A stretch of DNA of 64,000 bases from Oscillospiraceae bacterium MB24-C1. GTDB lineage: Bacteria; Bacillota; Clostridia; Oscillospirales; Ruminococcaceae. Below the pieces are notes generated by a model. It did no database searches, was not told the DNA's origin, and saw only the letters and a list, made by a program, of their open reading frames with translations. The DNA lies in assembly GCA_030913685.1 (NCBI GenBank), contig CP133187.1:1637501-1701500 (forward strand). Reading direction: 5' to 3'. The position numbers were made by a program, and so were the translations under genes. Positions within the stretch are counted from its first letter, which is position 1. Each line of letters opens with the position of its first letter. Shown here one piece after another: positions 33,241 to 41,761 of the stretch.

Positions 33241-34191
33241 TTATGGCAAGTTCTGCTTAAAGAAATCCCATGCATTTCGGTAGAGAATACCATCAGCAAT
33301 CTTCTGGCTAAGCCCACGCGAAAGATAATATTCATAAATTCCGGCGGCTTTTGATGGGGTATTGAGACATTCCGGCAGAACGGCGCCGTCGAAATCTGAG
33401 CCAAGAGACAAGTTCTTTTCGGCCCCAAGCTCAAGAAAATGCATGGTGTGGCGGTAGATATCATCAAGGCTTTCCACTATTCCGTCTTCTCTCAGGAATT
33501 TGACAAAATAGTTTAGCCCGATGAGGCAATCACGACTTACCATCTCACGGATCATATCATCAGTGAGATTTCGCTTATGGCCACAGAGCGCGCGGGCGTT
33601 GGAGTGGGTCGCCAAGAACGGCTTTTTCGCTACCTCCAGCAGATCGCAAAATCCGAAGTCATTGAGGTGCGAAATATCGACTAGGATACCGTTCTTCTCA
33701 AGCTCAGGAATCACTGCTCGCCCAAAGTCGGAAAGTCCATGATTGGTAGTGTGCCCCGAACCGATCTCGTTTTCGCCATTCCAAACCAGCGTAATGGCTC
33801 TGACACCCGCCTCTGCCAGCTCTTTAACACGGCCAAGATCTCCCGCCAGCGCAGAGCCATTCTCAATGGTGAGAAATGCTGCGATTTTGTTCTGGGCAAA
33901 AGCCGCTTCCATGTCGGAAAAGGAGCGACAGGGTGCAACCCGGTCAGCGAACTGTTTCATCTGTCGTTCAAAGCTTTGGCGGTTAAATTCAAAGTAATCA
34001 ATTGCCGCCTGTCCGCGCTCTTCGTCGGGTATAAATACCGCAAAGAACTGCGCCCAGTGTACGTCAGCCGGGATAGATGAAAGTGAAAGCACCCGTTTGG
34101 GGTCGTTAATGGTATCAGGATTACCGGTGTTGGTATATTTCCAGTCGGTAAGGGTATCGCAATGAAGATCAATCAGAGCATAAGGATTCAT
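33241..34191 (-). CDS. Membrane dipeptidase (peptidase M19)
   Basis: Zinc dipeptidase of the renal dipeptidase family, 316 residues from ATG 34191 with GAGGGA about 9 bases ahead. Metal-binding features: ALIDLHCDTL (HxD) near residue 8, the bridging Glu in AFLTIENGSAL near 112, HSNARALCGHKRNL with two His, and GSDFDGAVLP near the C-terminus. No signal peptide is seen, so the enzyme is probably cytoplasmic despite the family name. It hydrolyses dipeptides, including D-amino acid forms in some members. It ends a same-strand group with a transglutaminase-like protein, a DUF819 carrier and alanine dehydrogenase. Confidence 0.92.
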   Translation of the reverse strand: MNPYALIDLHCDTLTDWKYTNTGNPDTINDPKRVLSLSSIPADVHWAQFFAVFIPDEERGQAAIDYFEFNRQSFERQMKQFADRVAPCRSFSDMEAAFAQNKIAAFLTIENGSALAGDLGRVKELAEAGVRAITLVWNGENEIGSGHTTNHGLSDFGRAVIPELEKNGILVDISHLNDFGFCDLLEVAKKPFLATHSNARALCGHKRNLTDDMIREMVSRDCLIGLNYFVKFLREDGIVESLDDIYRHTMHFLELGAEKNLSLGSDFDGAVLPECLNTPSKAAGIYEYYLSRGLSQKIADGILYRNAWDFFKQNLP

Positions 34192-34247
34192 AATGGTGGT
34201 CCCTCTTATCATAGCGTGATGCGCCAAAAATTGGTGGCAAAATGGTG

Positions 34248-35627
34248 TTAAAGTTCCTCGTAGGCTACAACTTCCTTAGAGCGGTCATATTCAAAATAGC
34301 GCAAGCCTCGTTGAGAAGTTTCAATTTCACCTAGCTGGTTGTCATATGGGTCGGCACGCCAGTATTGTTTTTCAACGGTGAAATCGGACTGAAAACGGGT
34401 GTTTGCCACCATGCGGAAAGCGTCCAGATTTCCAAAATAGAATCCGCGGCGCTCTTGGTTGTGTTCTCTTTCCGCTCCGCACCCAAAAGATGGGTCGGCA
34501 TAAAGCCAGCCACAGGGTGCCACATAGAACATAGCCCAGTCATGTGCGCCGCAAAAATCCGGACGTGTATAAAGCCCGCTTTGCCATCTGGCGGGAATGC
34601 CCGCACAACGGCAGAGTGTTATGAATAGTAGCGCCATCATGCCGCAGTCGCCCATAAGATTTCTTGCACAGGTTTCGGGAATGTTCTCCAGCGTAAAGTA
34701 AGAGCGAACAAAGGAATACTTTACATTCTGTGTTATAAAGTCATAGAAAGCTTTGGCCTTATCCAGCGGGTTATCGATACCCTCGGTCAGCGTCCGCGCC
34801 AACTCGCGAATATACGGTGTAAACACGATGTGCGGGAACTGCTCATCGGTATCAAAATCAGGCTGGTTTTGGTCGGGGATAACCGTTGAAAGATCGTGGT
34901 ATCGGGCGGTATGGGTATAGGAATATTCCACCGTAAAGGCGTGATTTTCCGCCATACGCTCTTCCCAGCATACGGTGCGTTGCGGTGCGTTCTCCGGTGA
35001 GACAATCCCCCCTGGCGGTTCAATGCGCTCTATTTTAATTGCGCTTTGCTGCTCACAGGCACAAGGAATAGGTAAATGAACGCGAACAAATTCACCTATT
35101 TTGAAAGCCTCATCCTTTATCCGAACGCTGGCGCGTATTCGAATGCGATTGGAAAAGCTTCCTTTTTCTCGCATTATTCTAGCAACGCGATCTAGCGGTT
35201 CGGCCGCAAGTCCGCCGCCTCCGTCGGACAAGACGTTGGACTGCCCTGCCCGCGTAGCGAAGGCAGTATCCGTCTTGAGCAGTGTTTCAAAAAAGCGGTC
35301 GAAATAATGTGGTACCCCGCAAACATAGATCCAGTCGATTCTCCCATCCGCCTCAAGGGTGTCAAACTCCTCTTCGGTAAAGTCAGCAATATGTAACTGC
35401 ACACGCTTGACTGCCTCTACCTTTGTAAAGGGATAGTTTTCTGGAAGCCTCAGCATGATTTCCCGTTCGGCGATTAGACAGTTGCGAAAAGCCTGCGGAA
35501 GATTTTGTGACGTGAGCCTTTTATCGATCAGCCGAATCGCACCATCAAAGTCTCCGTAAATCTTATGGCGAAGAATGTCGTCAGGCAGGCCAATGTTCAA
35601 ATTTTTAAAATAATGGTTTTGATTCAT
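34248..35627 (-). CDS. Transglutaminase-like domain protein
   Basis: 459 residues, no signal peptide. The C-terminal part has a transglutaminase-like core with the Cys-His-Asp triad visible as MGDCGMMALLF, FCGAHDWAMFYV and WLYADPSFG. The N-terminal 230 residues are a separate region I do not recognise, probably partly helical then beta-rich. In bacteria such domains are often cysteine proteases or peptidases rather than cross-linking enzymes. Its place between a dipeptidase and a predicted carrier suggests peptide breakdown. Several in-frame cysteines around the active site (CRCAGIPARW) are also typical of this core. Confidence 0.85.
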   Translation of the reverse strand: MNQNHYFKNLNIGLPDDILRHKIYGDFDGAIRLIDKRLTSQNLPQAFRNCLIAEREIMLRLPENYPFTKVEAVKRVQLHIADFTEEEFDTLEADGRIDWIYVCGVPHYFDRFFETLLKTDTAFATRAGQSNVLSDGGGGLAAEPLDRVARIMREKGSFSNRIRIRASVRIKDEAFKIGEFVRVHLPIPCACEQQSAIKIERIEPPGGIVSPENAPQRTVCWEERMAENHAFTVEYSYTHTARYHDLSTVIPDQNQPDFDTDEQFPHIVFTPYIRELARTLTEGIDNPLDKAKAFYDFITQNVKYSFVRSYFTLENIPETCARNLMGDCGMMALLFITLCRCAGIPARWQSGLYTRPDFCGAHDWAMFYVAPCGWLYADPSFGCGAEREHNQERRGFYFGNLDAFRMVANTRFQSDFTVEKQYWRADPYDNQLGEIETSQRGLRYFEYDRSKEVVAYEEL

Positions 35628-35666
35628 AATACACTCCTATCGAACAAGCACACGTCTGATAAATAT

Positions 35667-36824
35667 TCAGACAAGCAGTTGCATAATGCTGGCGCACGCC
35701 AAGCCCATAATGTTACCGACAGCTGCGCCTAGCACGCCCATGAGAACGCCGATACCGGCATAGGAGCCGTTATAGGCAGAAGCAACGATAGGTGCGGACG
35801 CCGAACCGCCGAGGTTTGCCAGAGAGGCCGTGGATACCATGCAGAGGTCCCAATGGAACAGCTTGGAAAGAATGAACATAACGACTACATGAATAATCAG
35901 AACCACTAAACCGGCAACCAGCCACAGGGGCGCGTCGAGCAGCTCACCCAAGCCGGCACGGGAAGCAAGCAGAGAAATAACGACATACAGATAGATATTG
36001 GACATTTCCTCAACGCCAGACATTTTGCCTAGAGGAGACATTGCAGCAATCAAGCCTATTGCAGTTACCAGAAGTACGGTAGCGGTGCCCTTATCTATCA
36101 AGCCGTAAGCGAGAACGCCGCCAAGTTTCTGGCAAACCGCAGAAACTATCAGAGACAAACCAAGCAGCGTAAACAGCGAGGTAAAGTCGACTGCTTCCTT
36201 TTTGTTTGTCAATTCCGCGTTTGCGGCGGCTGCAATAGCATCAAGCTTGGAAGTGTCAGCTTTCACCATCTTGTTCCACTTAGAGGCGAACGGAATAACT
36301 ATGAGAAGCGTTGCAATCCACACGGAATAATAGATTGTATCCACAATCAGCGCAGCGGCGAAATCGGCTTCGGGGACAGCCAACGCGTCTTGAACAGCAG
36401 CCATATTGCCAGAGCCACCGATCCACGATGCGGCAAGCGCAGCCATTGCACGCCAGGAGTCTGCACCCAGCGAACCCTTAAAGAGGACAAATGCAACAAC
36501 AAAGCCAAAAGCGATCGAGATGGCACCGCCCATAAAGATGGCGATCATGCGGCCGCCGAGCTTTGCAAGCTTGCGGAAATCGCAGCGTAGCAGCATGACA
36601 AATATCATGGCGTAGAGCAGGTTGTTCTTGGTTGCTGAATAAGCGACGGAGGTGGCCTTCATATCCCAAAGGTTGAAGGTGCAGAAAATCATATTGAACA
36701 AGTACACCATAACAATTGGCGGAACATAGTCAAAGATTTTCCACTTGGTTGCTTTTTTGACAGCAACCAACATTGATGAGAAAAATACCAGGAATGCGAT
36801 GTAGGTGAAGCCGTTTGTAATCAT
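35667..36824 (-). CDS. DUF819 family membrane protein (YjcL-like)
   Basis: 385 residues from ATG 36824, chosen because GGGAGAG is about 8 bases ahead. Around ten or more hydrophobic segments with glycine-rich turns such as WIGGSGNMAAVQ and LANLGGSASAPIVASAYN, both characteristic of the DUF819 family. The fold resembles ion-coupled carriers, and the repeated Gly-Gly-Ser loops suggest an inverted-repeat transporter. Function is unproven; neighbours (dipeptidase, alanine dehydrogenase) suggest an amino acid or peptide-related substrate. Confidence 0.88.
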   Translation of the reverse strand: MITNGFTYIAFLVFFSSMLVAVKKATKWKIFDYVPPIVMVYLFNMIFCTFNLWDMKATSVAYSATKNNLLYAMIFVMLLRCDFRKLAKLGGRMIAIFMGGAISIAFGFVVAFVLFKGSLGADSWRAMAALAASWIGGSGNMAAVQDALAVPEADFAAALIVDTIYYSVWIATLLIVIPFASKWNKMVKADTSKLDAIAAAANAELTNKKEAVDFTSLFTLLGLSLIVSAVCQKLGGVLAYGLIDKGTATVLLVTAIGLIAAMSPLGKMSGVEEMSNIYLYVVISLLASRAGLGELLDAPLWLVAGLVVLIIHVVVMFILSKLFHWDLCMVSTASLANLGGSASAPIVASAYNGSYAGIGVLMGVLGAAVGNIMGLACASIMQLLV

Positions 36825-36932
36825 AGTGGTCTCTCCCTTCATTTTTTAGGCAACTGCTTATCAATATGCGGGCTGCTTTGCTCCTCGCATATATCCAAAA
36901 AGTAAGGTGTGCTGGTACTACGACAATCTAAA

Positions 36933-38048
36933 TTATTTCAGAAGTGTATCTGCTGCGGTATATTCCAAGCCCAGCGCCTCGGCTACGCCGGCAAAACAGC
37001 ATTTTCCGTCGTAGCAGTTTAGACCAGACATCAACCCGTGGTCATCCTGACAAGCTTTTTCCACGCCCTTGGCAGCCAGTGCTAAACCATAAGGCAGGGT
37101 TGCATTGACCAATGCCTGTGTAGAGGTGCGTGACACCGCACCGGGCATATTGGCTACGCAGTAATGGACGACACCATCTACTGTAAATACGGGGTCATTG
37201 TGGGTGGTGGGGTGGCTCGTTTCAACACAACCACCCTGGTCGACCGCTACATCAACAATTACCGCGCCAGGCTTCATACGCTTGAGATCTTCACGAAGCA
37301 CCAGCTTCGGGGCTGCGCGTCCTGGAAGCAACACGGCCCCAACTACGAGATCCGCATGTTCAAGACAACGGCAGATATTATCGCGACTGCTATACAAAGT
37401 GGTGATCTGGCGCGGGAAAATATCATCAAGATAAGCGAGGCGGCGGGCGCTCACGTCAAGAATTGTGACGTTGGCTCCCATGCCAACAGCAATTTTGCAG
37501 GCGTTGGTGCCAACATTGCCGCCTCCCAAAATCACAACATTACCGCGCTCCACGCCGGGCACTCCTGCCAACAGAACACCGCGTCCACCAAAGGTTTTTT
37601 CAAGATATTTTGCACCCTCCTGCACTGACATGCGTCCCGCGATCTCGCTCATCGGCGCAAGACAGGGCAGTCCACCCTCACGGCCAATAATCGTTTCATA
37701 GGCCACAGCCTTCACTTTTGCTTTAAGTAAAGCACTGGTTAAAGGTGCATCAGCTGCCAGGTGCAGATATGTATACAGTACGAGACCTTCGCGGAAGTAT
37801 TTATACTCCGTCTCAATCGGTTCTTTGACCTTGATGATCATCTCTGAGCTATTCCATACAGACTCGGCTTGATCTTCAATCTGCGCGCCCGCAGCGAGGT
37901 ACTCCTTGTCGGTAAAGCCGGATCCGAGTCCAGCCCCCTGCTCCACCAATACACGATTACCCGTCTCAACAAAAGCCGCAACCCCACCGGGAGTGAGTCC
38001 CACTCGGAACTCATTGTTCTTAATTTCCTTGACAATGCCAATGATCAT
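36933..38048 (-). CDS. ald: Alanine dehydrogenase
   Basis: NAD-dependent L-alanine to pyruvate and ammonium; 371 residues from ATG 38048 with GAGGAAG upstream, matching the family length. Motifs: VGLTPGGVAAF near residue 15 (substrate Arg), KVKEP near 74, the YLHLAAD loop, NAD-binding GGGNVGTNACKIAVG near 175 and the late PGAVSRTSTQALVNAT. It lies upstream of the DUF819 carrier. With the dipeptidase it forms a plausible route from peptides to pyruvate. Confidence 0.96.
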   Translation of the reverse strand: MIIGIVKEIKNNEFRVGLTPGGVAAFVETGNRVLVEQGAGLGSGFTDKEYLAAGAQIEDQAESVWNSSEMIIKVKEPIETEYKYFREGLVLYTYLHLAADAPLTSALLKAKVKAVAYETIIGREGGLPCLAPMSEIAGRMSVQEGAKYLEKTFGGRGVLLAGVPGVERGNVVILGGGNVGTNACKIAVGMGANVTILDVSARRLAYLDDIFPRQITTLYSSRDNICRCLEHADLVVGAVLLPGRAAPKLVLREDLKRMKPGAVIVDVAVDQGGCVETSHPTTHNDPVFTVDGVVHYCVANMPGAVSRTSTQALVNATLPYGLALAAKGVEKACQDDHGLMSGLNCYDGKCCFAGVAEALGLEYTAADTLLK

Positions 38049-38105
38049 GCGCACTCTTCCTCTCATTTATATAGAATTCTCAAGCTTTTCCAGTTATTTC
38101 AAAAT

Positions 38106-38162
38106 AAAAAACCAACAAGAACAAAAGACATCAAAATAGCCTTTTTGGTCTTGCTGGTTTTC
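38106..38162 (-). terminator. Terminator of the DUF3870 gene
   Basis: On the minus strand AAAACCAGCAAGACC pairs, with G-U wobbles, to a downstream GGTTTT-ending arm and runs into TTTTTTATTTT. The wobble pairs only work on this strand, which fixes the direction. Confidence 0.65.
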
Positions 38163-38374
38163 AAAAGCTGTGACATGACTGTGACCCGCAAAACGGAATC
38201 ATATCTGGCAATCTGAAGCAGCGCATTATTCCAATATCAAAAGATAAGTCATTTCTTGCTGTTAGCATAACCCATACTTTGCAATATCGTCAAGTAGGCA
38301 GCCGAAAGTTTATATAAACTAATAACAAATCAAGAACAATTTAGTCATATTTTCATAAATTCGCAGGTATTTTG

Positions 38375-38701
38375 TCATTGTTGACCGCCGCGCATAGCAT
38401 GATAACGCTTGACCGCATCACGGTAAGAAACGATAACCGCCTTGCGCGAAGAGCCGCCATAACGACGGTTAAGTTCTTCCTCAAGCCACTGTTCCACGCC
38501 GAGAAAGTCTTTTCCGACAAACATTTTGCGCAGAAAGTTTTCGGTTAGCTCAAGCGTGTGAGTACAGCTAAAGGCCAAAATACGCCCTGTCGCATCGTCA
38601 ACCTCAAAGGCCATGTAAAACGAGTTGTAAATCTTGGTGATGGCGTTATCGGCGTTTGTACGCGACTCGCCAATTATAAAACACGAATTAAGCGGCACCA
38701 T
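38375..38701 (-). CDS. DUF3870 domain protein
   Basis: 108 residues spanning a single DUF3870 domain: GESRTNADNAITKIYNSFYM at the start, then FEVDDATGRILAFSCTHTLELT and YGGSSRKAVIVSYRDAVKRY near the end. GGGAGG stands before the ATG. The family is found in anaerobic Firmicutes, commonly near amino acid or tricarboxylate metabolism genes, but has no assigned function. Here it has its own terminator, so it is transcribed apart from ald just downstream. Confidence 0.85.
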   Translation of the reverse strand: MVPLNSCFIIGESRTNADNAITKIYNSFYMAFEVDDATGRILAFSCTHTLELTENFLRKMFVGKDFLGVEQWLEEELNRRYGGSSRKAVIVSYRDAVKRYHAMRGGQQ

Positions 38702-39033
38702 ATAAACCTCCCTGATTATTAAATATTATGAAATAGTTCACAAAATAATAACTTTATATCTTTATTATAAGTACCAAACATTTTTCTTGTCAATATAATA
38801 GTCTTTTGAAAATCAAACCGGCATTGTTTATAAAAGGCATGTGAAGCCTTTTGGAGTTAAGAGTTGGTTGGGTTCCCTCGTTTTAATTAGCACTATTTCA
38901 TATATCTAACGTTAATTATCTGTTGGAACGCACAAATACTAACCCCTTATATTGTTATGTATATTCACAGCGGCATGGAAATCTCCATGCCGCTGTTTGC
39001 CTTATTGTTAATTAATTTTTTATAAACATCACA
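38702..39033. other. Intergenic region without a gene
   Basis: 332 AT-rich bases. It holds the leader of the DUF3870 gene, a small hairpin AAAAGGC/GCCTTTT (38832-38852) and the KdpE-side terminator (38967-38996). Nothing else is supportable. Confidence 0.6.
38967..39000 (-). terminator. Terminator of the potassium operon
   Basis: ACAGCGGCATGGA (38967-38979) pairs perfectly with TCCATGCCGCTGT (38984-38996), 38 bases after the KdpE stop. The minus-strand T-run is weak (GTGAATAT), while the plus side reads TTTGCC. Confidence 0.65.
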
Positions 39034-39726
39034 TTATTCATCAGCGAAACGATAACCCACACCTACTTCGGTGAGAATAAAACGTGGGTGGGTGGTGTCC
39101 TTCTCAAGCTTTCGGCGAAGGTTGGCCATAAAAACCCGCACACTTTTGCTGTCTCCGCCCTCGTAGCCCCAAATCTGCCTGATGATGTAGTTATGCGTTA
39201 GCACTTTACCCTTATTTGCAATTAAAAGCAGCAGCGTTTTATATTCTGTAGGGGTCAAATGAATTTCATTCCCCGATACAAAAACCTTGCGCTTCTCATA
39301 ATCCACCATCAGCCAATCGCAGGAAAATTTTGTATCGCCTGCTTCTGCCTCGGCCTTTTGTAAGGAGCGCTCCACCACGCGGATCCGCGCCTTCAGCTCC
39401 CCCATATGGAAAGGCTTTGTAATATAATCGTTGGCGCCAAAATCAAGCGCCGCAATCTTCTCCTTCTCCTGCCCACGCGCCGAGACGATCAGAACCGGCG
39501 TATCGGAAAAAGTCCGCAATTCGCGCAAAAGATCAACGCCGTCCCTGTCCGGCAAACCGAGATCCAACAAGACAATATTGGGTCGGTGTGAGGAGAAAAG
39601 GAACATGCCTTCGGCGGCTGTTTCCGCTGTCAGAACATTGTAGTTTTCTTTGGATAGAGAGATATCAAGAAAATGTGAAATATACCTGTCATCTTCAATA
39701 ACAAGTATCGTCCGCTGGTCGTTCAT
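39034..39726 (-). CDS. KdpE-like OmpR-family response regulator
   Basis: 230 residues from ATG 39726 with GGAGG 6 bases ahead; the upstream-open frame to 39945 overlaps the kinase gene. Receiver domain with acidic pocket EDD near residue 11, phospho-acceptor in LLDLGLPD near 53 and KPF near 103; C-terminal winged helix with LTPTEYKTLLLL and VGVGYRF. The start lies 32 bases inside the kinase gene, so the pair is translationally coupled. It follows a KdpD-like kinase and Ktr/Trk genes, pointing to potassium control, with no kdpFABC operon in the window. Confidence 0.9.
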   Translation of the reverse strand: MNDQRTILVIEDDRYISHFLDISLSKENYNVLTAETAAEGMFLFSSHRPNIVLLDLGLPDRDGVDLLRELRTFSDTPVLIVSARGQEKEKIAALDFGANDYITKPFHMGELKARIRVVERSLQKAEAEAGDTKFSCDWLMVDYEKRKVFVSGNEIHLTPTEYKTLLLLIANKGKVLTHNYIIRQIWGYEGGDSKSVRVFMANLRRKLEKDTTHPRFILTEVGVGYRFADE

Positions 39727-41077
39727 GGCTTTCCTCCATAGGCAGCGAGAAGGTAAATATAGACCCCGTCGGGGCATTATCTGCCACAAATATTTCTCCG
39801 CCGTGCGCCTCAACAATGGCCTTGCAGATGGCAAGGCCAAGACCCAAGCCCCGGCGCCCATCAACAATTTCGTCATCCTGTGTGACAAAGCGCTCAAACA
39901 GATGACCTCGGATGACCGCCGGAATTCCACCCCCGGTATCAGCAACCGAGACCATTAGCTTATCTTCAGCTTTCACGGTCAGCGTAATCGCGCTTTCCGA
40001 TGGCGTATGGCGAACTGCATTTTCCAGAAGGTTTACAATCACCTGCGAAATCAGCTTGCCATCCATCGGCGCAGTCACCACCTCTTCGGGCAACTTAACC
40101 TGAAAACTTCGGTCGCGGAACAATCTTTCCGTGTGCTTGACGGCTTCGCCAATCACATCATCTATCACTTCATCCTGCTTGTGCAGGACGATTTTTTGCT
40201 CACTAATACGGGTCATATTGAGAATATTTTCAACGAGGTCGGTCAACCATACGATTTCCTCGCTAATATCGGAGGCTAGTTTCCTGCGTTCAGAATCCGA
40301 GAGCTCCTTGTAATTATCCGCGAGAAGGTTGCCTGCACCAGAAAGCGCTGTGAGCGGACTTCTTAGATCATGTGCCACTGAACGCAAAAGTGTACCGCGC
40401 TGCTGCTCACGAACCATCGCCAACCTGATTTTTTCACGGTCCGTAACAAGCGTTTCACGCTCCAACGCAATACCAAGCTGTGTACAGACAGCCTGAACAA
40501 TCAAAAGCTGCTGCCCTTCCGGCTCCCTGTCAGAAAGCACCAGCTTGCCCAGCGTGCCGGAGCCGCTGTGAATATCAAACCCCTTAGCGGCATCCTGCCC
40601 CAAATAAACCGTACAATCCAGACCAGCATATTCTCGGACGAGATCCTCCGCTTTCTTAACCACGCTTTCCTTACCGCTCGCGGAAAGGAACCCGGAAGCA
40701 ATTCGGTACATGATCTTGGCGGTGCGCTCGTTTTGGCTAGCCAGCTTCATCTCGCTCTGTAAACGGGAAGTAACGGTGCCGGAAACAATTCCTGTTACCA
40801 AAAAGAACATGATCAACATCAGGTCGTTTGTCCTGTATATAAAAAAGGAATAACGTGGTTCCGTAAACAAAAAGTTAAAAAGCATGCCGGAAAGAAGCGC
40901 TGCACCGATAGCCCAACCACGGCTACTGGTCAGCACCGCCGTAAACAGGACGCTGAGCAAAAACACCATGATGATGCTCTCATTACCCACGCCCAAAAAG
41001 CCAATAAGCAGCGCACAGGTTGTCGCTAAGCCCATGACAAAAACTGTTTTTGCCCCTTGCTTAACCGTAGCGAACAC
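39695..41077 (-). CDS. KdpD-like sensor histidine kinase lacking the N-terminal KdpD/Usp domain
   Basis: 460 residues, GTG start at 41077; an in-frame TAA lies only 5 codons upstream, so the short N-terminus is real. It begins directly with four membrane helices of DUF4118 type (about residues 13-110; SFFIYRTNDLMLIMFF marks the end), then a GAF-like region, a HisKA domain with SVAHDLRSPLTALSGAG (His) and a HATPase domain with NLLENAVRHTP, DTGGGIP and GLGLGLAICKAI. Standard KdpD has about 400 extra N-terminal residues that hold the KdpD/Usp sensor; these are absent. The gene overlaps KtrA by sequence context and KdpE by 32 bases. Confidence 0.9.
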   Translation of the reverse strand: MFATVKQGAKTVFVMGLATTCALLIGFLGVGNESIIMVFLLSVLFTAVLTSSRGWAIGAALLSGMLFNFLFTEPRYSFFIYRTNDLMLIMFFLVTGIVSGTVTSRLQSEMKLASQNERTAKIMYRIASGFLSASGKESVVKKAEDLVREYAGLDCTVYLGQDAAKGFDIHSGSGTLGKLVLSDREPEGQQLLIVQAVCTQLGIALERETLVTDREKIRLAMVREQQRGTLLRSVAHDLRSPLTALSGAGNLLADNYKELSDSERRKLASDISEEIVWLTDLVENILNMTRISEQKIVLHKQDEVIDDVIGEAVKHTERLFRDRSFQVKLPEEVVTAPMDGKLISQVIVNLLENAVRHTPSESAITLTVKAEDKLMVSVADTGGGIPAVIRGHLFERFVTQDDEIVDGRRGLGLGLAICKAIVEAHGGEIFVADNAPTGSIFTFSLPMEESHERPADDTCY

Positions 41078-41089
41078 CCCACAATCCGA

Positions 41090-41740
41090 TTACTTTTTAC
41101 TGATCATTTTTAGAATATCCTTTTGCTCCCCCGCAACAATGATATGTTCCTGTTCGCTAAAAACGTGGTCGGCACTGATGAGCGGAAGAATATGTTTGCC
41201 AACCCTTACCCCAATAACATTGACACGATGCTTTGTGCGGACATCCAATTCACGGATATTTCGCCCGTTCCAATCGCTGGGGGGTTCTATTTCCATGATG
41301 GCATATTCCGGTGACAATTCAATATAATCAAAAGCACCTTTCGCCGAGTAACGCACAGCAGTACGCTGCGCCATATCGCGTTCAGGATATACCACATCAT
41401 CGGCACCAATCTTTTTAAGCAGATCGGCATGTATTTCGCGGTCGGATTTTGCAACCACATAGGGTGCGCCCAGTTCTTTAAGCAGTGAGGTAATCTCCAT
41501 CGAAGACTGAAAATTATCGCTTATACATACAAAACATACGTCAAAGTTGCGTACGCCCAATTCTTCTAGCACGTCCCGATCCATACAATCGCCAATCTGC
41601 ACTCGTGTAACAAATGGCTCCAGCTTGTGTACAGCCTCCTCATCGACATCTACCAACATCACTTCATTATGAAGCTCCGCAAGTTTTACGGAGAGGTTTT
41701 TTCCAAAGCGTCCCGCGCCTATAACAAGCATTGATCTCAT
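41090..41740 (-). CDS. KtrA/TrkA-type potassium channel regulatory subunit
   Basis: 216 residues from ATG 41740; an in-frame ATG also exists at 41752, where the purine-rich site would overlap the codon. An RCK_N (TrkA-N) Rossmann domain opens with MLVIGAGRFGKNLSVKL (GxGxxG) and an acidic DVDEEAV ribose-binding turn, followed by an RCK_C domain (residues 135-216). It is one RCK unit, as in KtrA, and would form an octameric nucleotide-gated ring on the KtrB dimer. Adjacent KtrB upstream and the kinase downstream complete a potassium uptake unit. Confidence 0.93.
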   Translation of the reverse strand: MRSMLVIGAGRFGKNLSVKLAELHNEVMLVDVDEEAVHKLEPFVTRVQIGDCMDRDVLEELGVRNFDVCFVCISDNFQSSMEITSLLKELGAPYVVAKSDREIHADLLKKIGADDVVYPERDMAQRTAVRYSAKGAFDYIELSPEYAIMEIEPPSDWNGRNIRELDVRTKHRVNVIGVRVGKHILPLISADHVFSEQEHIIVAGEQKDILKMISKK

Positions 41741-41761
41741 AATCCGCCCCATCCTTTCAAA

